Origin: CAZYZQ01 sp964652075
GTDB taxonomy: Bacteria > Bacillota > Clostridia > Oscillospirales > Oscillospiraceae
Reading direction: 5' to 3'
Assembly (NCBI GenBank): GCA_964652075.1
Contig: CAZYZQ010000024.1
Location: forward strand, 1-23,809
DNA: 23,809 bases
The notes below the pieces were generated by a model, which worked only from the letters and a program-made list of their open reading frames with translations, did no database searches and was not told the origin of the DNA. Below are positions 6,722-14,599 of the stretch, piece after piece (positions within the stretch are counted from its first letter, which is position 1; each line of letters begins with the position of its first letter). Both the position numbers and the translations under genes were made by a program.

Positions 6722-7792
6722 ATGAATGCGACACAGATGGATGCCGCGACAGCCGGGATTGTCAGCTGGGCGAAGACCCTGCTGGGGATCGACAGCCCGA
6801 CGGGCTACACGGCCCGCGCAGCGGACTGGCTCATGCAGCAGCTGCGTGCGCTTGGCTTTTCACCGGAAACGACTGTAAAAGGCAGCGTGCGTGTGCTGCT
6901 CGGCGGCGAGGGCGAGCCGGTGGTACTCGGCGCGCATGTGGACACGCTGGGCGCCATGGTAGCGGAGGTCAAGAGCAGCGGGCGGCTGCGCGTCACGCCG
7001 CTCGGCGGCCTGAATGCGAACAATGTCGAGACGGAGAACTGCCGCGTTTATACCCGCGGCGGCCGTGTCTATACCGGCACGTTCCAGCTCTGCAACGCCT
7101 CGATCCATGTCAATCCGGAGTATGCTGAAACGAAGCGCAGCTTCGATACGCTGGAGGTTTTGCTGGACGAGCCGGTGGACAGCGCGGAGCAGACGCGCGC
7201 GCTGGGGATTGAAATCGGGGACATTGTCTGTGCCGAGCCGCGCACAATTCTGACCGACAGCGGCTACTTTAAGAGCCGGTTTATCGACGATAAGATGAGT
7301 GCCGCCGTGCTTTTGGGCGTTGCGCGCGCCGTGGCAGATGGGAAGCTCCGGCTGGGGCGTAAGACCTATCTGGCCTTTACGGTCTACGAGGAGGTTGGGC
7401 ACGGCTGTGCCGGCATTGTCCCGCCGGATGCGGCGGAGGTGCTCTCTGTGGATATGGGCTGCGTTGGCAACGGCCTGCAATGCACGGAGCGTCAGGTCTC
7501 TATCTGCGCAAAGGACAGCGCCGGGCCGTATAACTATACGGTGACCTCGAAGCTTATCCGTCTGGCGCAGGAGAACGGCATCCCGTATGCGGTGGATATC
7601 TACCCGCGCTACGGCAGCGACGCGGATGCGGCGCTCTCTGCCGGGTACGAGGTGCGCCACGGCCTGATCGGGCAGGGCGTCTATGCCTCCCACGGCTATG
7701 AGCGGACACATATTGAGGGCATCAAGGCAACCTATGATCTGCTCTGCGCATATTTGCAGGCGGGTCCGGGAGAGGAAGGAGAAGCACAATGA
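6722..7792 (+). CDS. M42 family metallo-aminopeptidase
   Basis: A 356-residue cytoplasmic aminopeptidase of the M42 (glutamyl/deblocking aminopeptidase, TET-type) family, which usually forms dodecamers that trim peptides from their N-termini with two metal ions. The expected ligands are visible: His72 and Asp74 in GAHVDTLG, Asp189 in FIDDK, the catalytic and ligand pair Glu223-Glu224 in YEEVGHG, Asp244 in SVDMG, and His330 near the C-terminus. The insert between residues 80 and 170 fits the small beta domain of the family. The ATG start has AAGAAGGA (6707-6714) 7 nt upstream. Its stop overlaps the start of the M32 gene (ATGA), so the two peptidases are probably made together for peptide turnover. 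Substrate preference cannot be read from the sequence. Confidence 0.92.
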   Translation: MNATQMDAATAGIVSWAKTLLGIDSPTGYTARAADWLMQQLRALGFSPETTVKGSVRVLLGGEGEPVVLGAHVDTLGAMVAEVKSSGRLRVTPLGGLNANNVETENCRVYTRGGRVYTGTFQLCNASIHVNPEYAETKRSFDTLEVLLDEPVDSAEQTRALGIEIGDIVCAEPRTILTDSGYFKSRFIDDKMSAAVLLGVARAVADGKLRLGRKTYLAFTVYEEVGHGCAGIVPPDAAEVLSVDMGCVGNGLQCTERQVSICAKDSAGPYNYTVTSKLIRLAQENGIPYAVDIYPRYGSDADAALSAGYEVRHGLIGQGVYASHGYERTHIEGIKATYDLLCAYLQAGPGEEGEAQ

Positions 7793-9279
7793 AGCTTTCT
7801 GAAGCGAGAACAATATTCCGGGAGATGGAGGAGAAGACCCATGCGTTGGGCCACGGCATGGGGATGATTACCTATGATGCCGTGACCGGCGCGCCGTCCG
7901 GCGCGGCGGCGGGCCGTGGGCGCACGCTGGGCGTGCTGTCTGAGATGGTCTATCTCATGCAGACCGACCCAAAGGTGCAGGAGGCCGCGGAGCTGCTGCG
8001 CCAGTCCGGCGAGACGGAGCTGGAGCGCCGCGAGGCGGAGCTGTTCCTGCGCGACAGCGAGTACATGAAGGCTATTCCCCAGCAGGAGTACGTCGACTAC
8101 ACCGTCCTGCTGAACGACGCGGACGCCGTCTGGCACAGGGCCAAGGCGGAAAATGACTTTGCCGCGTTTGCGCCGGATCTGGAGAAGATTTTCGACTGCA
8201 ACCGCCGCTTTGCGCTGTATTACCGGCCGGAGGAAAAGCCGTATGATACGCTTCTGAGCCAGTATGAGCGCGGCCTGACCATGGAGCAGCTGGATGGCTT
8301 CTTCGGGCCGCTGCGCGCGCGGATTGTGCCGCTCCTGCAAAAGATTGCTGGGACGCAGCAGGTGGATGACAGCTGCCTGCACGGCTATTTCCCCGCGGCG
8401 GCGCAGCGGGCATTCTCGGACGATCTGATGGCCGAGATGGGCATTGACCGCGCGCTGTGCGGGATTGCGGAGACAGAGCATCCCTTTACGACAAATTTCA
8501 ACACGAAGGACGTGCGCATTACGACGCACTATTATGAGGATCACGTCGATTTCAGCATGTTCTCCGTCATCCATGAGGGCGGCCACGCGCTCTATGAGAT
8601 GGGGGTGGATGAGGCGTACGACTTCACGGAGCTTGCGGGCGGCGTCTCTATGGGCATCCATGAGAGCCAGTCGCGCTTCTACGAGAACCTGATCGGGCGC
8701 AGCCGTCCGTTTATGGACAGGCTCCTTCCGCTGCTGCAAAAGCACTTCCCGTCGTTTGCAGGGATTACGCCGGAGCAGCTGTACCGCGCAGTGAACAAGA
8801 GCCAGCCGTCGCTCATCCGCACGGAGGCGGACGAGCTGACTTATCCGTTGCACATCATGGTGCGCTATGAGCTGGAGAAGGCGCTGATTGCGGGGGAGCT
8901 GAAGGTCGCGGAGCTGCCGGGAGCATGGAATGAAATGGTCGGAAAGTATCTGGGCATCCCTGTTCCGACGGACCGCGAGGGCGTCCTGCAGGATAGCCAC
9001 TGGTCCGGCGGCTCTGTGGGCTATTTCCCGTCCTATGCACTCGGTTCGGCTTACGGCGCGCAGCTTTTGGCAAAGATGCGGGAGAGTGTGGATGTGGACG
9101 CTGCGATTGCCGCAGGGCAGATCGGCCAGGTCACCGCATGGCTGCGTGAGCATATCTTCCGCCATGGGCGCCGCTACGACCCGGCCGAGCTGCTGGAGCG
9201 CGCCTGCGGCGCGCCGTTTGACGCATCGTATTACATCGAGTATTTGGAAAAGAAGTACAGTGGGATTTATGGCGTTTAA
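7789..9279 (+). CDS. M32 family metallocarboxypeptidase (carboxypeptidase Taq type)
   Basis: A 496-residue zinc carboxypeptidase that removes C-terminal residues from peptides, near the usual family length of about 500. Family motifs appear in order: DVRITTHY at 241-248, the zinc motif HEGGH at 262-266, HESQS at 291-295 with Glu292 as third ligand, RTEADELTY at 344-352, and GSVGYFPSYALG around 408-419. No signal peptide is seen, so it should be cytoplasmic. The ATG at 7789 overlaps the stop of the M42 gene and has GAGGAAGGAG (7772-7781) 7 nt upstream. With the M42 enzyme it would attack the same peptides from both ends. No clear terminator follows, so some read-through toward spo0A is possible. 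Confidence 0.95.
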   Translation: MKLSEARTIFREMEEKTHALGHGMGMITYDAVTGAPSGAAAGRGRTLGVLSEMVYLMQTDPKVQEAAELLRQSGETELERREAELFLRDSEYMKAIPQQEYVDYTVLLNDADAVWHRAKAENDFAAFAPDLEKIFDCNRRFALYYRPEEKPYDTLLSQYERGLTMEQLDGFFGPLRARIVPLLQKIAGTQQVDDSCLHGYFPAAAQRAFSDDLMAEMGIDRALCGIAETEHPFTTNFNTKDVRITTHYYEDHVDFSMFSVIHEGGHALYEMGVDEAYDFTELAGGVSMGIHESQSRFYENLIGRSRPFMDRLLPLLQKHFPSFAGITPEQLYRAVNKSQPSLIRTEADELTYPLHIMVRYELEKALIAGELKVAELPGAWNEMVGKYLGIPVPTDREGVLQDSHWSGGSVGYFPSYALGSAYGAQLLAKMRESVDVDAAIAAGQIGQVTAWLREHIFRHGRRYDPAELLERACGAPFDASYYIEYLEKKYSGIYGV

Positions 9280-9372
9280 ATGACGCGGATTATCCAGCTT
9301 TACCAGATGAAACGGCACGAAATCACAAGATATTGCGGCCATGCAGGGGAAATGAACCGATATATTGCGATT

Positions 9373-9381
9373 TTTGTCGAA
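9373..9381 (+). promoter_or_regulatory. 0A-box (Spo0A~P binding site) upstream of spo0A
   Basis: TTTGTCGAA contains the 0A-box core TGTCGAA (9375-9381). It lies about 31 bp upstream of the -35 element of the predicted spo0A promoter, a place where Spo0A autoregulation would be expected. A 7-bp core can occur by chance, but its position directly before spo0A raises its value. Confidence 0.6.
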
Positions 9382-9411
9382 CAATAATTTGGCAAAATCT
9401 GGAAATTACCC

Positions 9412-9440
9412 TTGCGTAAACTGGAAAAGTATGGTAAATT
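9412..9440 (+). promoter_or_regulatory. Predicted sigma-A-type promoter of spo0A
   Basis: TTGCGT at 9412-9417 and TAAATT at 9435-9440 are 17 bp apart, giving a leader of roughly 60 nt. The rest of the 226-bp gap after the M32 gene (9280-9411) shows only the 0A-box; I did not find a convincing sigma-H promoter or terminator. Confidence 0.55.
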
Positions 9441-9505
9441 ATCCCTGTTGAAACACAACTCGATCAGCGAAGAGAAATTCTGAAATCTATAGGAGTGAAA
9501 AACTT

Positions 9506-10285
9506 ATGGAAAAGCGTGTGAAAGTGTTGATTGCCGACAGCGGTGAGGATTTTTCCAGTAAGCTCAATGAGGAGATCCGGGCGCTGCCGGACTGCGAGGT
9601 TGTAGGCGTCAGCACAGACGGACAGGTAGTCCGCCAGCTTCTGCACGAGAAGAAGCCGGATATCCTGGTTCTGGATCTGATGCTCAAGCGCGTCGATGGG
9701 TTGACGATTTTGCAGGAGGCGAAGGAAATGGAGGCACCGCCCGTATGTCTGGCAATGTCCGGGCTGCTGACGGATTACATCTCGAATATGGCCAATGCGC
9801 TCAAGGTGGAATACTTCCTGCTCAAGCCCTGCGAAGCCGAAATTGTAGCGGGCCGTGTGAATGAGCTGGTGCACCGCGATGCGCTGCTCCGCGCGGCAGC
9901 CGGCGTGCAGTCGGGCGCAAATATTGAGACAATGGTGACGTCCATCATCCACGAGATCGGCGTACCGGCGCATATCAAGGGCTACCAGTATCTGCGCGAA
10001 GCAATCCTGATCGCGGTGAATGACATGGAGGTGATCAACGCGATCACAAAGGTGCTCTACCCGCAGGTGGCCAAGACCTTCTCCACCACGCCGTCACGCG
10101 TCGAGCGCGCCATCCGCCATGCGATTGAGGTCGCGTGGGACCGCGGCGACCTGGAGACGCTGAATAAGTTCTTCGGCTATACCGTGTCCAACACAAAGGG
10201 GAAGCCGACCAACTCGGAATTCATCGCGCTGATTGCCGACCGGCTCCAGCTTCAGCTCAAGAATATGCAGATGCATACAAAATAG
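9506..10285 (+). CDS. spo0A: Sporulation master regulator Spo0A
   Basis: A 259-residue response regulator that starts sporulation when phosphorylated. The receiver domain (4-122) has the acidic residue Asp11, phosphoacceptor Asp57 in LVLDLML, switch Ser85 in LAMSG and Lys107 in LLKP. The Spo0A-specific DNA-binding domain (about 142-255) has TSIIHEIGVPAHIKGYQYLR, TPSRVERAIRHAIE and the recognition region ending FGYTVSNTKGKPTNSEF. The ATG start follows AGGAGT (9491-9496) by 9 nt. A 0A-box upstream suggests autoregulation. Unlike many Clostridia, spoIVB is not next to it; the upstream neighbours are peptidase genes. No kinase or phosphorelay gene is nearby, as usual for Clostridia. Confidence 0.98.
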   Translation: MEKRVKVLIADSGEDFSSKLNEEIRALPDCEVVGVSTDGQVVRQLLHEKKPDILVLDLMLKRVDGLTILQEAKEMEAPPVCLAMSGLLTDYISNMANALKVEYFLLKPCEAEIVAGRVNELVHRDALLRAAAGVQSGANIETMVTSIIHEIGVPAHIKGYQYLREAILIAVNDMEVINAITKVLYPQVAKTFSTTPSRVERAIRHAIEVAWDRGDLETLNKFFGYTVSNTKGKPTNSEFIALIADRLQLQLKNMQMHTK

Positions 10286-10321
10286 CCAAAGCGGAAGGGC
10301 GAAATTTGGGAATTACTTCCA

Positions 10322-10351
10322 TTGACATTACCATCCTATCTGTCTTAAAAT
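10322..10351 (+). promoter_or_regulatory. Predicted promoter of the TIM-barrel isomerase gene
   Basis: TTGACA at 10322-10327 and TAAAAT at 10346-10351 are separated by 18 bp. A small hairpin (GGCGA at 10361-10365 with TCGCC at 10370-10374) falls in the short leader, upstream of the ribosome site AGGAGG at 10383-10388. Confidence 0.75.
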
Positions 10352-10397
10352 AAAATAGACGGCGAGCATTCGCCCAAGATACAGGAGGAAATAGCCA

Positions 10398-11267
10398 ATG
10401 AAAGTTGCACTGCAAATGTACTCGGTCAAGCAGCATATGGACGCCGATCCGATGGCCACCATGCGCAAATGTGCGGAGCTGGGATATCGGAACTGGGAGA
10501 TCTGCGAAATTTTCAATTCGAACCGTCCCTATAACTATGGCCTGTGCCTGCCGGTGGACGAGGGCCGCGCCCTGCTCAAGGAGCTGGGGGTGCGCGTGAT
10601 CGGCTGCCACCTGTCCAGCCGTGTGATGGAGTCGGAGGAGCAGCTCAAGGAATTCTTTGACTATCAGGCTGCGATTGGCTGCGAGAATCCGGGCCTTGCG
10701 ATGGACTTCTTCCCGGATGAGGAGTACATCAAGCGCTTCGGCGAGAAGCTCAACCACATGGGGCAGCTCTGCCATGAACGCGGCATGCGCTTTCACTATC
10801 ACAATCACTGGCAGGAGTTCCAGAAGTTCGGTGAGAAGTATGTGCTGGATCTGATTGCGGAATATTCCGACCCGGCGCTTGTGGATCTGGAGCTGGACAC
10901 CTATTGGGCCGCGCGCGGCGGTCTGGATCCGGTGGAGGCCATCGAGCGCTTCCGCGACCGGCTCGTCATGCTGCACCAGAAGGACATGCCGGAATGCATC
11001 CGCGGGCATATCAATGTCTTTGAAGAGGGCATTGTGAAGCCGGGCAAGCCGATTGGCATGGAGGAGTTCTCGGCTGCGAACAAGCCGGAGTACTACACGG
11101 AGGTCGGCTGCGGCATCATGGACATTCAGGCGATCATCGACAAGGCCAACGAGGTCGGTATCCCCTATATCACGCTGGAACAGGACTGCACGGCGCGCGA
11201 TGAGCTGGAGTCCATCGCCATCAGCATGGACAGCTTCCACAAATTCTCGGGCCTGGAGTGGGATTGA
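10398..11267 (+). CDS. Sugar phosphate isomerase/epimerase family protein (xylose isomerase-like TIM barrel)
   Basis: A 289-residue protein of the AP endonuclease family 2 / xylose isomerase-like TIM-barrel superfamily, whose members isomerise or epimerise sugars and inositol derivatives with a divalent metal. The barrel begins with MKVALQMYSVK. Likely metal or substrate residues are Glu37 in WEICEIF, the His cluster HYHNH (133-137), Glu165/Asp167 in ELDTYW, His193 in MLHQKD, Glu235 in YTEVGCG and Glu261 in LEQD. The C-terminal part keeps the family order. It has its own promoter before and terminator after, so it is a single-gene unit. No sugar transport or inositol genes are nearby, so the substrate cannot be named. 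The start follows a good AGGAGG site. Confidence 0.85.
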   Translation: MKVALQMYSVKQHMDADPMATMRKCAELGYRNWEICEIFNSNRPYNYGLCLPVDEGRALLKELGVRVIGCHLSSRVMESEEQLKEFFDYQAAIGCENPGLAMDFFPDEEYIKRFGEKLNHMGQLCHERGMRFHYHNHWQEFQKFGEKYVLDLIAEYSDPALVDLELDTYWAARGGLDPVEAIERFRDRLVMLHQKDMPECIRGHINVFEEGIVKPGKPIGMEEFSAANKPEYYTEVGCGIMDIQAIIDKANEVGIPYITLEQDCTARDELESIAISMDSFHKFSGLEWD

Positions 11268-11296
11268 TCAGTTCCGGTTTTGTACAAACCTGCATG

Positions 11297-11335
11297 GGAG
11301 TGCGCAGATTTTTGCGCACTCCTTCGTGTTTTGTT
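11297..11335 (+). terminator. Intrinsic terminator after the isomerase gene
   Basis: GGAGTGCGCA (11297-11306) pairs fully with TGCGCACTCC (11313-11322) around GATTTT and is followed by TTCGTGTTTTGTT. Confidence 0.92.
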
Positions 11336-11375
11336 GGGCGTTTCTCACAAAAATAAAATCTGTTTTTCTTGCATC

Positions 11376-11404
11376 TTGACATTTTTTCTTGCTGGCAGTA
11401 AGAT
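11376..11404 (+). promoter_or_regulatory. Predicted promoter of guaB
   Basis: TTGACA at 11376-11381 and TAAGAT at 11399-11404 are 17 bp apart, with a T-rich start of the spacer. The leader is only about 50 nt and shows no riboswitch-like structure. Confidence 0.75.
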
Positions 11405-11460
11405 GTAGAAAAGATTTTTTGCAGGAGAAAATGCAGATATGATAGAAAAGGAGAATTGCC

Positions 11461-12936
11461 ATGGTGAATGAGAACCCGGCCGAGAAGTTTCTGAAAGAAG
11501 GACTGACCTTTGACGACGTACTGCTGATCCCGGCCGCCAGCGACGTCGTGCCGCGTATGGTCGATACGACCACGTATCTGACAAACAAAATTAAGCTCAA
11601 CATTCCGCTCATGAGCGCCGCCATGGACACCGTTACGGAATACCGGATGGCGATTGCCATCGCGCGCGAAGGCGGCATCGGCATCATCCATAAGAACATG
11701 CCGATCGAAAAGCAGGCCGAGCAGGTTGACATCGTCAAGCGCTCGGAAAACGGCGTAATCTCCAATCCCTTTTATCTGTCTGAAAACCACACAATCGGCG
11801 ACGCGGACGATCTCATGCGCAAGTTCCGCATCTCCGGCGTGCCGATCTGCGCGGAAGACGGCCGCCTGATCGGCATTATCACAAACCGTGACCTGAAGTT
11901 TGAAACAGACCGCAGCCGTCCGATTGCCGAGGTCATGACCCGCGAGGGCCTCGTCACGGCGCCGGAGGGCATCACGATGGCGGACGCGAAGGAGATCCTG
12001 CGCATCCACAAGATCGAGAAGCTGCCGATCGTGGACCGCGACTTCAAGCTGCGCGGCCTCATCACCATCAAGGACATTGAGAAATCCACCCAGTACCCGA
12101 ATTCTGCGCGCGACGAGTCGGGTCGCCTGCTCTGCGGCGCGGCCATCGGCGTGACGGCAGATGTTGTCGAGCGCGCAGGCGCGCTGCTTGAGGCCGGCGC
12201 GGACGTGCTGGCGCTTGACAGCGCCCACGGCCACAGCAAGAACATCCTCGACTGTGTCCGTAAGATCAAGGCCGCGTTCCCAGAGGCCCAGATCATCGCG
12301 GGCAACGTTGCCACGGCAGAGGGCACGCGCGCGCTGATCGAGGCCGGCGCGGACTGTGTCAAAGTCGGCATCGGCCCCGGCTCGATCTGCACGACCCGCG
12401 TTGTCTCCGGCGTCGGTGTGCCGCAGATTACGGCTGTCTATGACGCTGCCTGTATGGCGAAGAAATACGGCATCCCGGTCATCGCGGACGGCGGCATCAA
12501 GTACTCCGGCGACATGGTCAAGGCACTGGCCGCCGGTGCGAACGTCGTCATGGTCGGCTCGCTACTGGCGGGCTGCGAGGAGAGTCCCGGCGAGACGGAG
12601 ATCTATCAGGGCCGTCAGTTCAAGACCTACCGCGGCATGGGCTCTCTGGCCGCGATGGCACAGGGCTCGAAGGATCGCTATTTCCAGGAGGGCAACTCCA
12701 AGCTCGTCCCCGAGGGTGTTGAGGGCCGCGTCCCGTACCGCGGGCTGGCGTCGGACAATATCTATCAGCTGCTCGGCGGCATCCGCTCCGGCATGGGCTA
12801 CTGCGGCTGCCATACGATTGAGGAGCTGCAGGAGAAGGGCCAGTTCGTGCGCATCACGAATGCGGGCCTGATCGAGAGCCATCCGCATGATATCAACATC
12901 ACGAAGGAAGCGCCGAACTACTCGACACGCTCCTGA
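11461..12936 (+). CDS. guaB: Inosine-5'-monophosphate dehydrogenase
   Basis: A 491-residue enzyme that oxidises IMP to XMP with NAD+, the committed step of GMP synthesis in the cytoplasm. The (beta/alpha)8 barrel is split by the usual Bateman module of two CBS domains (about 95-210, for example ISNPFYLSENHTI and SRPIAEVMT). The catalytic Cys310 lies in GPGSICTTR; ADGGIKYSGD binds the IMP phosphate, YRGMGS follows, and the flap has EGRVPYRG. Length and order are normal. The ATG start has AAAGGAG (11447-11453) 7 nt upstream. It is transcribed alone between its own promoter and a strong terminator. Nothing unusual is seen; regulation may act through nucleotide binding to the CBS domains, as in the family. 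Confidence 0.98.
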   Translation: MVNENPAEKFLKEGLTFDDVLLIPAASDVVPRMVDTTTYLTNKIKLNIPLMSAAMDTVTEYRMAIAIAREGGIGIIHKNMPIEKQAEQVDIVKRSENGVISNPFYLSENHTIGDADDLMRKFRISGVPICAEDGRLIGIITNRDLKFETDRSRPIAEVMTREGLVTAPEGITMADAKEILRIHKIEKLPIVDRDFKLRGLITIKDIEKSTQYPNSARDESGRLLCGAAIGVTADVVERAGALLEAGADVLALDSAHGHSKNILDCVRKIKAAFPEAQIIAGNVATAEGTRALIEAGADCVKVGIGPGSICTTRVVSGVGVPQITAVYDAACMAKKYGIPVIADGGIKYSGDMVKALAAGANVVMVGSLLAGCEESPGETEIYQGRQFKTYRGMGSLAAMAQGSKDRYFQEGNSKLVPEGVEGRVPYRGLASDNIYQLLGGIRSGMGYCGCHTIEELQEKGQFVRITNAGLIESHPHDINITKEAPNYSTRS

Positions 12937-12942
12937 TTCAAT

Positions 12943-12975
12943 GCAAAAGCGGGCGGATGCCCGCTTTTGCTTTTT
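12943..12975 (+). terminator. Intrinsic terminator after guaB
   Basis: GCAAAAGCGGGC (12943-12954) pairs with GCCCGCTTTTGC (12959-12970) around GGAT and is followed by TTTTT. It ends only 24 bp before the start codon of the next gene. Confidence 0.95.
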
Positions 12976-12999
12976 CACATGATCTGGGAGGTGCCGTGT

Positions 13000-13836
13000 G
13001 TGCAGAAACAGAAGAAAATTGCGGTTTTGAATGACCTGTCCGGCTTCGGCCGCTGCTCGTTGACCGTTGCGATACCGATTTTGTCGGCAATGGGAATGCA
13101 GTGCTGCCCGGTGCCGACGGCGGTTTTCTCCAACCATACAGGCTATGACAGCTTTTACCGCGTGGATTTTTCGGCGCATCTGCCGGCTTATTTTGATGAA
13201 TGGGAAAAACTGGGGCTGAAATTCGACGGCGTTTTGATCGGATTTCTCGGCTCTGAGCGGCAGCTGGCGCTGACGGAGCGGTTTCTGGAACGCTTTTCCG
13301 CACCAGAGACGGTCGTTGTGCTTGACCCGGCCATGGGGGATGGCGGCGCGCTGTATCCCGGCTACGCCCCGGAGCTGGCGGCGGGGATGCACCGCCTCGC
13401 GGCATATGCCGATGTCCTGACGCCAAATCTGACGGAGGCCGCGATTTTGACAGGGCGGCCATACTGTGAAGTGCCGGATGAGCGGGAGCTTGCCGCGCTG
13501 ACGGCCGAATTGCAGAAGCTGGGGGCAAAGGATGTCGTCATCTCCGGCCTTGAACGGGGGGAGCTTCTGGCAAATTATCTGCGCGCGGGCACGGCCGACC
13601 CGCAGTGGATTTCGCACCGGCGCACCGGCGCGTCGCGCTGCGGGACAGGGGATGTGTTTTCCGCGATCGTCGCGGGCGGGATCGTGCGCGGCATGACGCT
13701 GCACGACGCGGTGCAGCTCGCCGCGCGGCTGATTGCCAAGGCAATTGCCTATACGGATGCGCTTGACACCCCGCCGCAGGACGGCGTGTGTTTCGAGCCG
13801 TTTTTGAGGGACTTATGTCCGAAAATCGGCTGTTAG
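13000..13836 (+). CDS. Pyridoxamine/pyridoxal kinase (ribokinase family)
   Basis: A 278-residue kinase of the PdxY/PdxK type, which phosphorylates pyridoxal, pyridoxamine or pyridoxine in the vitamin B6 salvage pathway. It opens with NDLSGFGRCSLT, shared by the clostridial branch. LDPAMGD (108-114) and TPNLTEA (141-147) are family nucleotide-site motifs, and GTGDVFSA (215-222) holds the anion hole and catalytic Asp218. I chose GTG at 13000, which has GGGAGG (12986-12991) 8 nt upstream; the longer frame back to 12967 starts inside the guaB terminator and is unlikely. No promoter is visible between that terminator and the start, so expression may rely on read-through or on a promoter within the end of guaB. 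The exact vitamer preference is not known. Confidence 0.88.
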   Translation: MQKQKKIAVLNDLSGFGRCSLTVAIPILSAMGMQCCPVPTAVFSNHTGYDSFYRVDFSAHLPAYFDEWEKLGLKFDGVLIGFLGSERQLALTERFLERFSAPETVVVLDPAMGDGGALYPGYAPELAAGMHRLAAYADVLTPNLTEAAILTGRPYCEVPDERELAALTAELQKLGAKDVVISGLERGELLANYLRAGTADPQWISHRRTGASRCGTGDVFSAIVAGGIVRGMTLHDAVQLAARLIAKAIAYTDALDTPPQDGVCFEPFLRDLCPKIGC

Positions 13837-13838
13837 CC

Positions 13839-13867
13839 TTGCCATTTTTCGGGTAAGATGCTATACT
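13839..13867 (+). promoter_or_regulatory. Predicted promoter of the M50-scpA-scpB operon
   Basis: TTGCCA at 13839-13844 and TATACT at 13862-13867 are separated by 17 bp. It lies just after the stop of the kinase gene and about 26 bp before the start codon of the protease gene. It may drive the whole run up to the pseudouridine synthase, because no terminator or strong promoter is seen in between. Confidence 0.65.
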
Positions 13868-13893
13868 GATAGAAATCGGAAGGAGGCTGCGCC

Positions 13894-14589
13894 ATGCATG
13901 CTTTTTCTGCCTGGCTGCACCAGCTGGATTTTTCCAGTTTGCTGGATCTGCTGATCGCTGTTCTGGCCAGCCTGACCTGTATTGTGATCCACGAGACCTG
14001 CCACGGCCTTGCGGCATATGCGCTCGGTGACCGGACGGCGAAGGACGCCGGACGGCTTTCCCTGAATCCACTGCGCCATATCGACATATTCGGCCTGATT
14101 ATGATGGCGGTTTTCAAATTCGGCTGGGCAAAGCCCGTCCCGGTCGATATTCGGCGCTTTCAAAACCCCAAGACCGGCATGGCCATCACCGCGGCGGCCG
14201 GGCCTGTGTCCAACCTGTTGCTGACGCTGCTTGCGCTGCTGCTGCGCAGCGTCGCGCTGTTTTTCTACTACAAGCTCGGCCTGCCAGTGTGGCTGTATTG
14301 GGTGATCCTCTATCTTGAGACGGTTGCAATCATCAGCACCGGCCTTGCCATTTTTAATGTGATCCCGATCCCGCCGCTGGACGGGTCGAAGGTGCTCTTT
14401 TCATTCCTGCCCGATTCGGCCTATGCAAAGCTGATGCGCTATGAGCGGTACGGCTTTCTGATCCTGATGCTTGTGCTTTTTACCGGCCTACTGGACACGC
14501 CGCTCGTTCAGGCGCGCACGTGGCTTTTGAACGGCATGGCGCGGATTACGGCGTTCCCGTTCCGGATTCTGGCGTCGCATTTCCTGTAG
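13894..14589 (+). CDS. M50 family site-2 protease-like membrane metalloprotease
   Basis: A 231-residue multi-pass membrane protein of the short YwhC/FtsH-like M50 (S2P) group. The zinc motif HETCH (33-37) is in the first membrane region; GPVSN (103-107) and NVIPIPPLDG (155-164, Asp163 the third ligand) are both present, so the active site looks intact. Hydrophobic segments lie near 13-45, 62-80, 98-125, 132-165 and 180-200. Members of this group cut substrates within membranes; in sporeformers SpoIVFB is a distant relative. The ATG follows GGAAGGAGG (13878-13886) by 7 nt. Its place directly before scpA is common in Firmicutes, but no shared function with condensation is established. Substrate unknown. 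Confidence 0.92.
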   Translation: MHAFSAWLHQLDFSSLLDLLIAVLASLTCIVIHETCHGLAAYALGDRTAKDAGRLSLNPLRHIDIFGLIMMAVFKFGWAKPVPVDIRRFQNPKTGMAITAAAGPVSNLLLTLLALLLRSVALFFYYKLGLPVWLYWVILYLETVAIISTGLAIFNVIPIPPLDGSKVLFSFLPDSAYAKLMRYERYGFLILMLVLFTGLLDTPLVQARTWLLNGMARITAFPFRILASHFL

Positions 14590-14599
14590 AGGTGAAGGC

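Noticed and set aside
6438..6734. A 98-codon minus-strand frame across tRNA-Gly
   Set aside because: It reads through the tRNA and its terminator on the opposite strand and contains the well-known false peptide GDEARTRYLHLG-type pattern from antisense tRNA translation.
7732..9384. Long (550-codon) minus-strand frame opposite the M32 gene
   Set aside because: It is antisense to a clear M32 carboxypeptidase; long mirror frames are expected in high-GC coding DNA, and its protein has no family motifs.
11420..11436. A three-codon open frame with an AGGAG just before it in the guaB leader
   Set aside because: The spacing between the site and its ATG is too short and the peptide is too small to support a regulatory role.
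12562..13704. A 380-codon minus-strand frame spanning the guaB-kinase junction
   Set aside because: It crosses a strong terminator and two well-supported genes; composition is Arg/His/Ala-rich, as in shadow frames.
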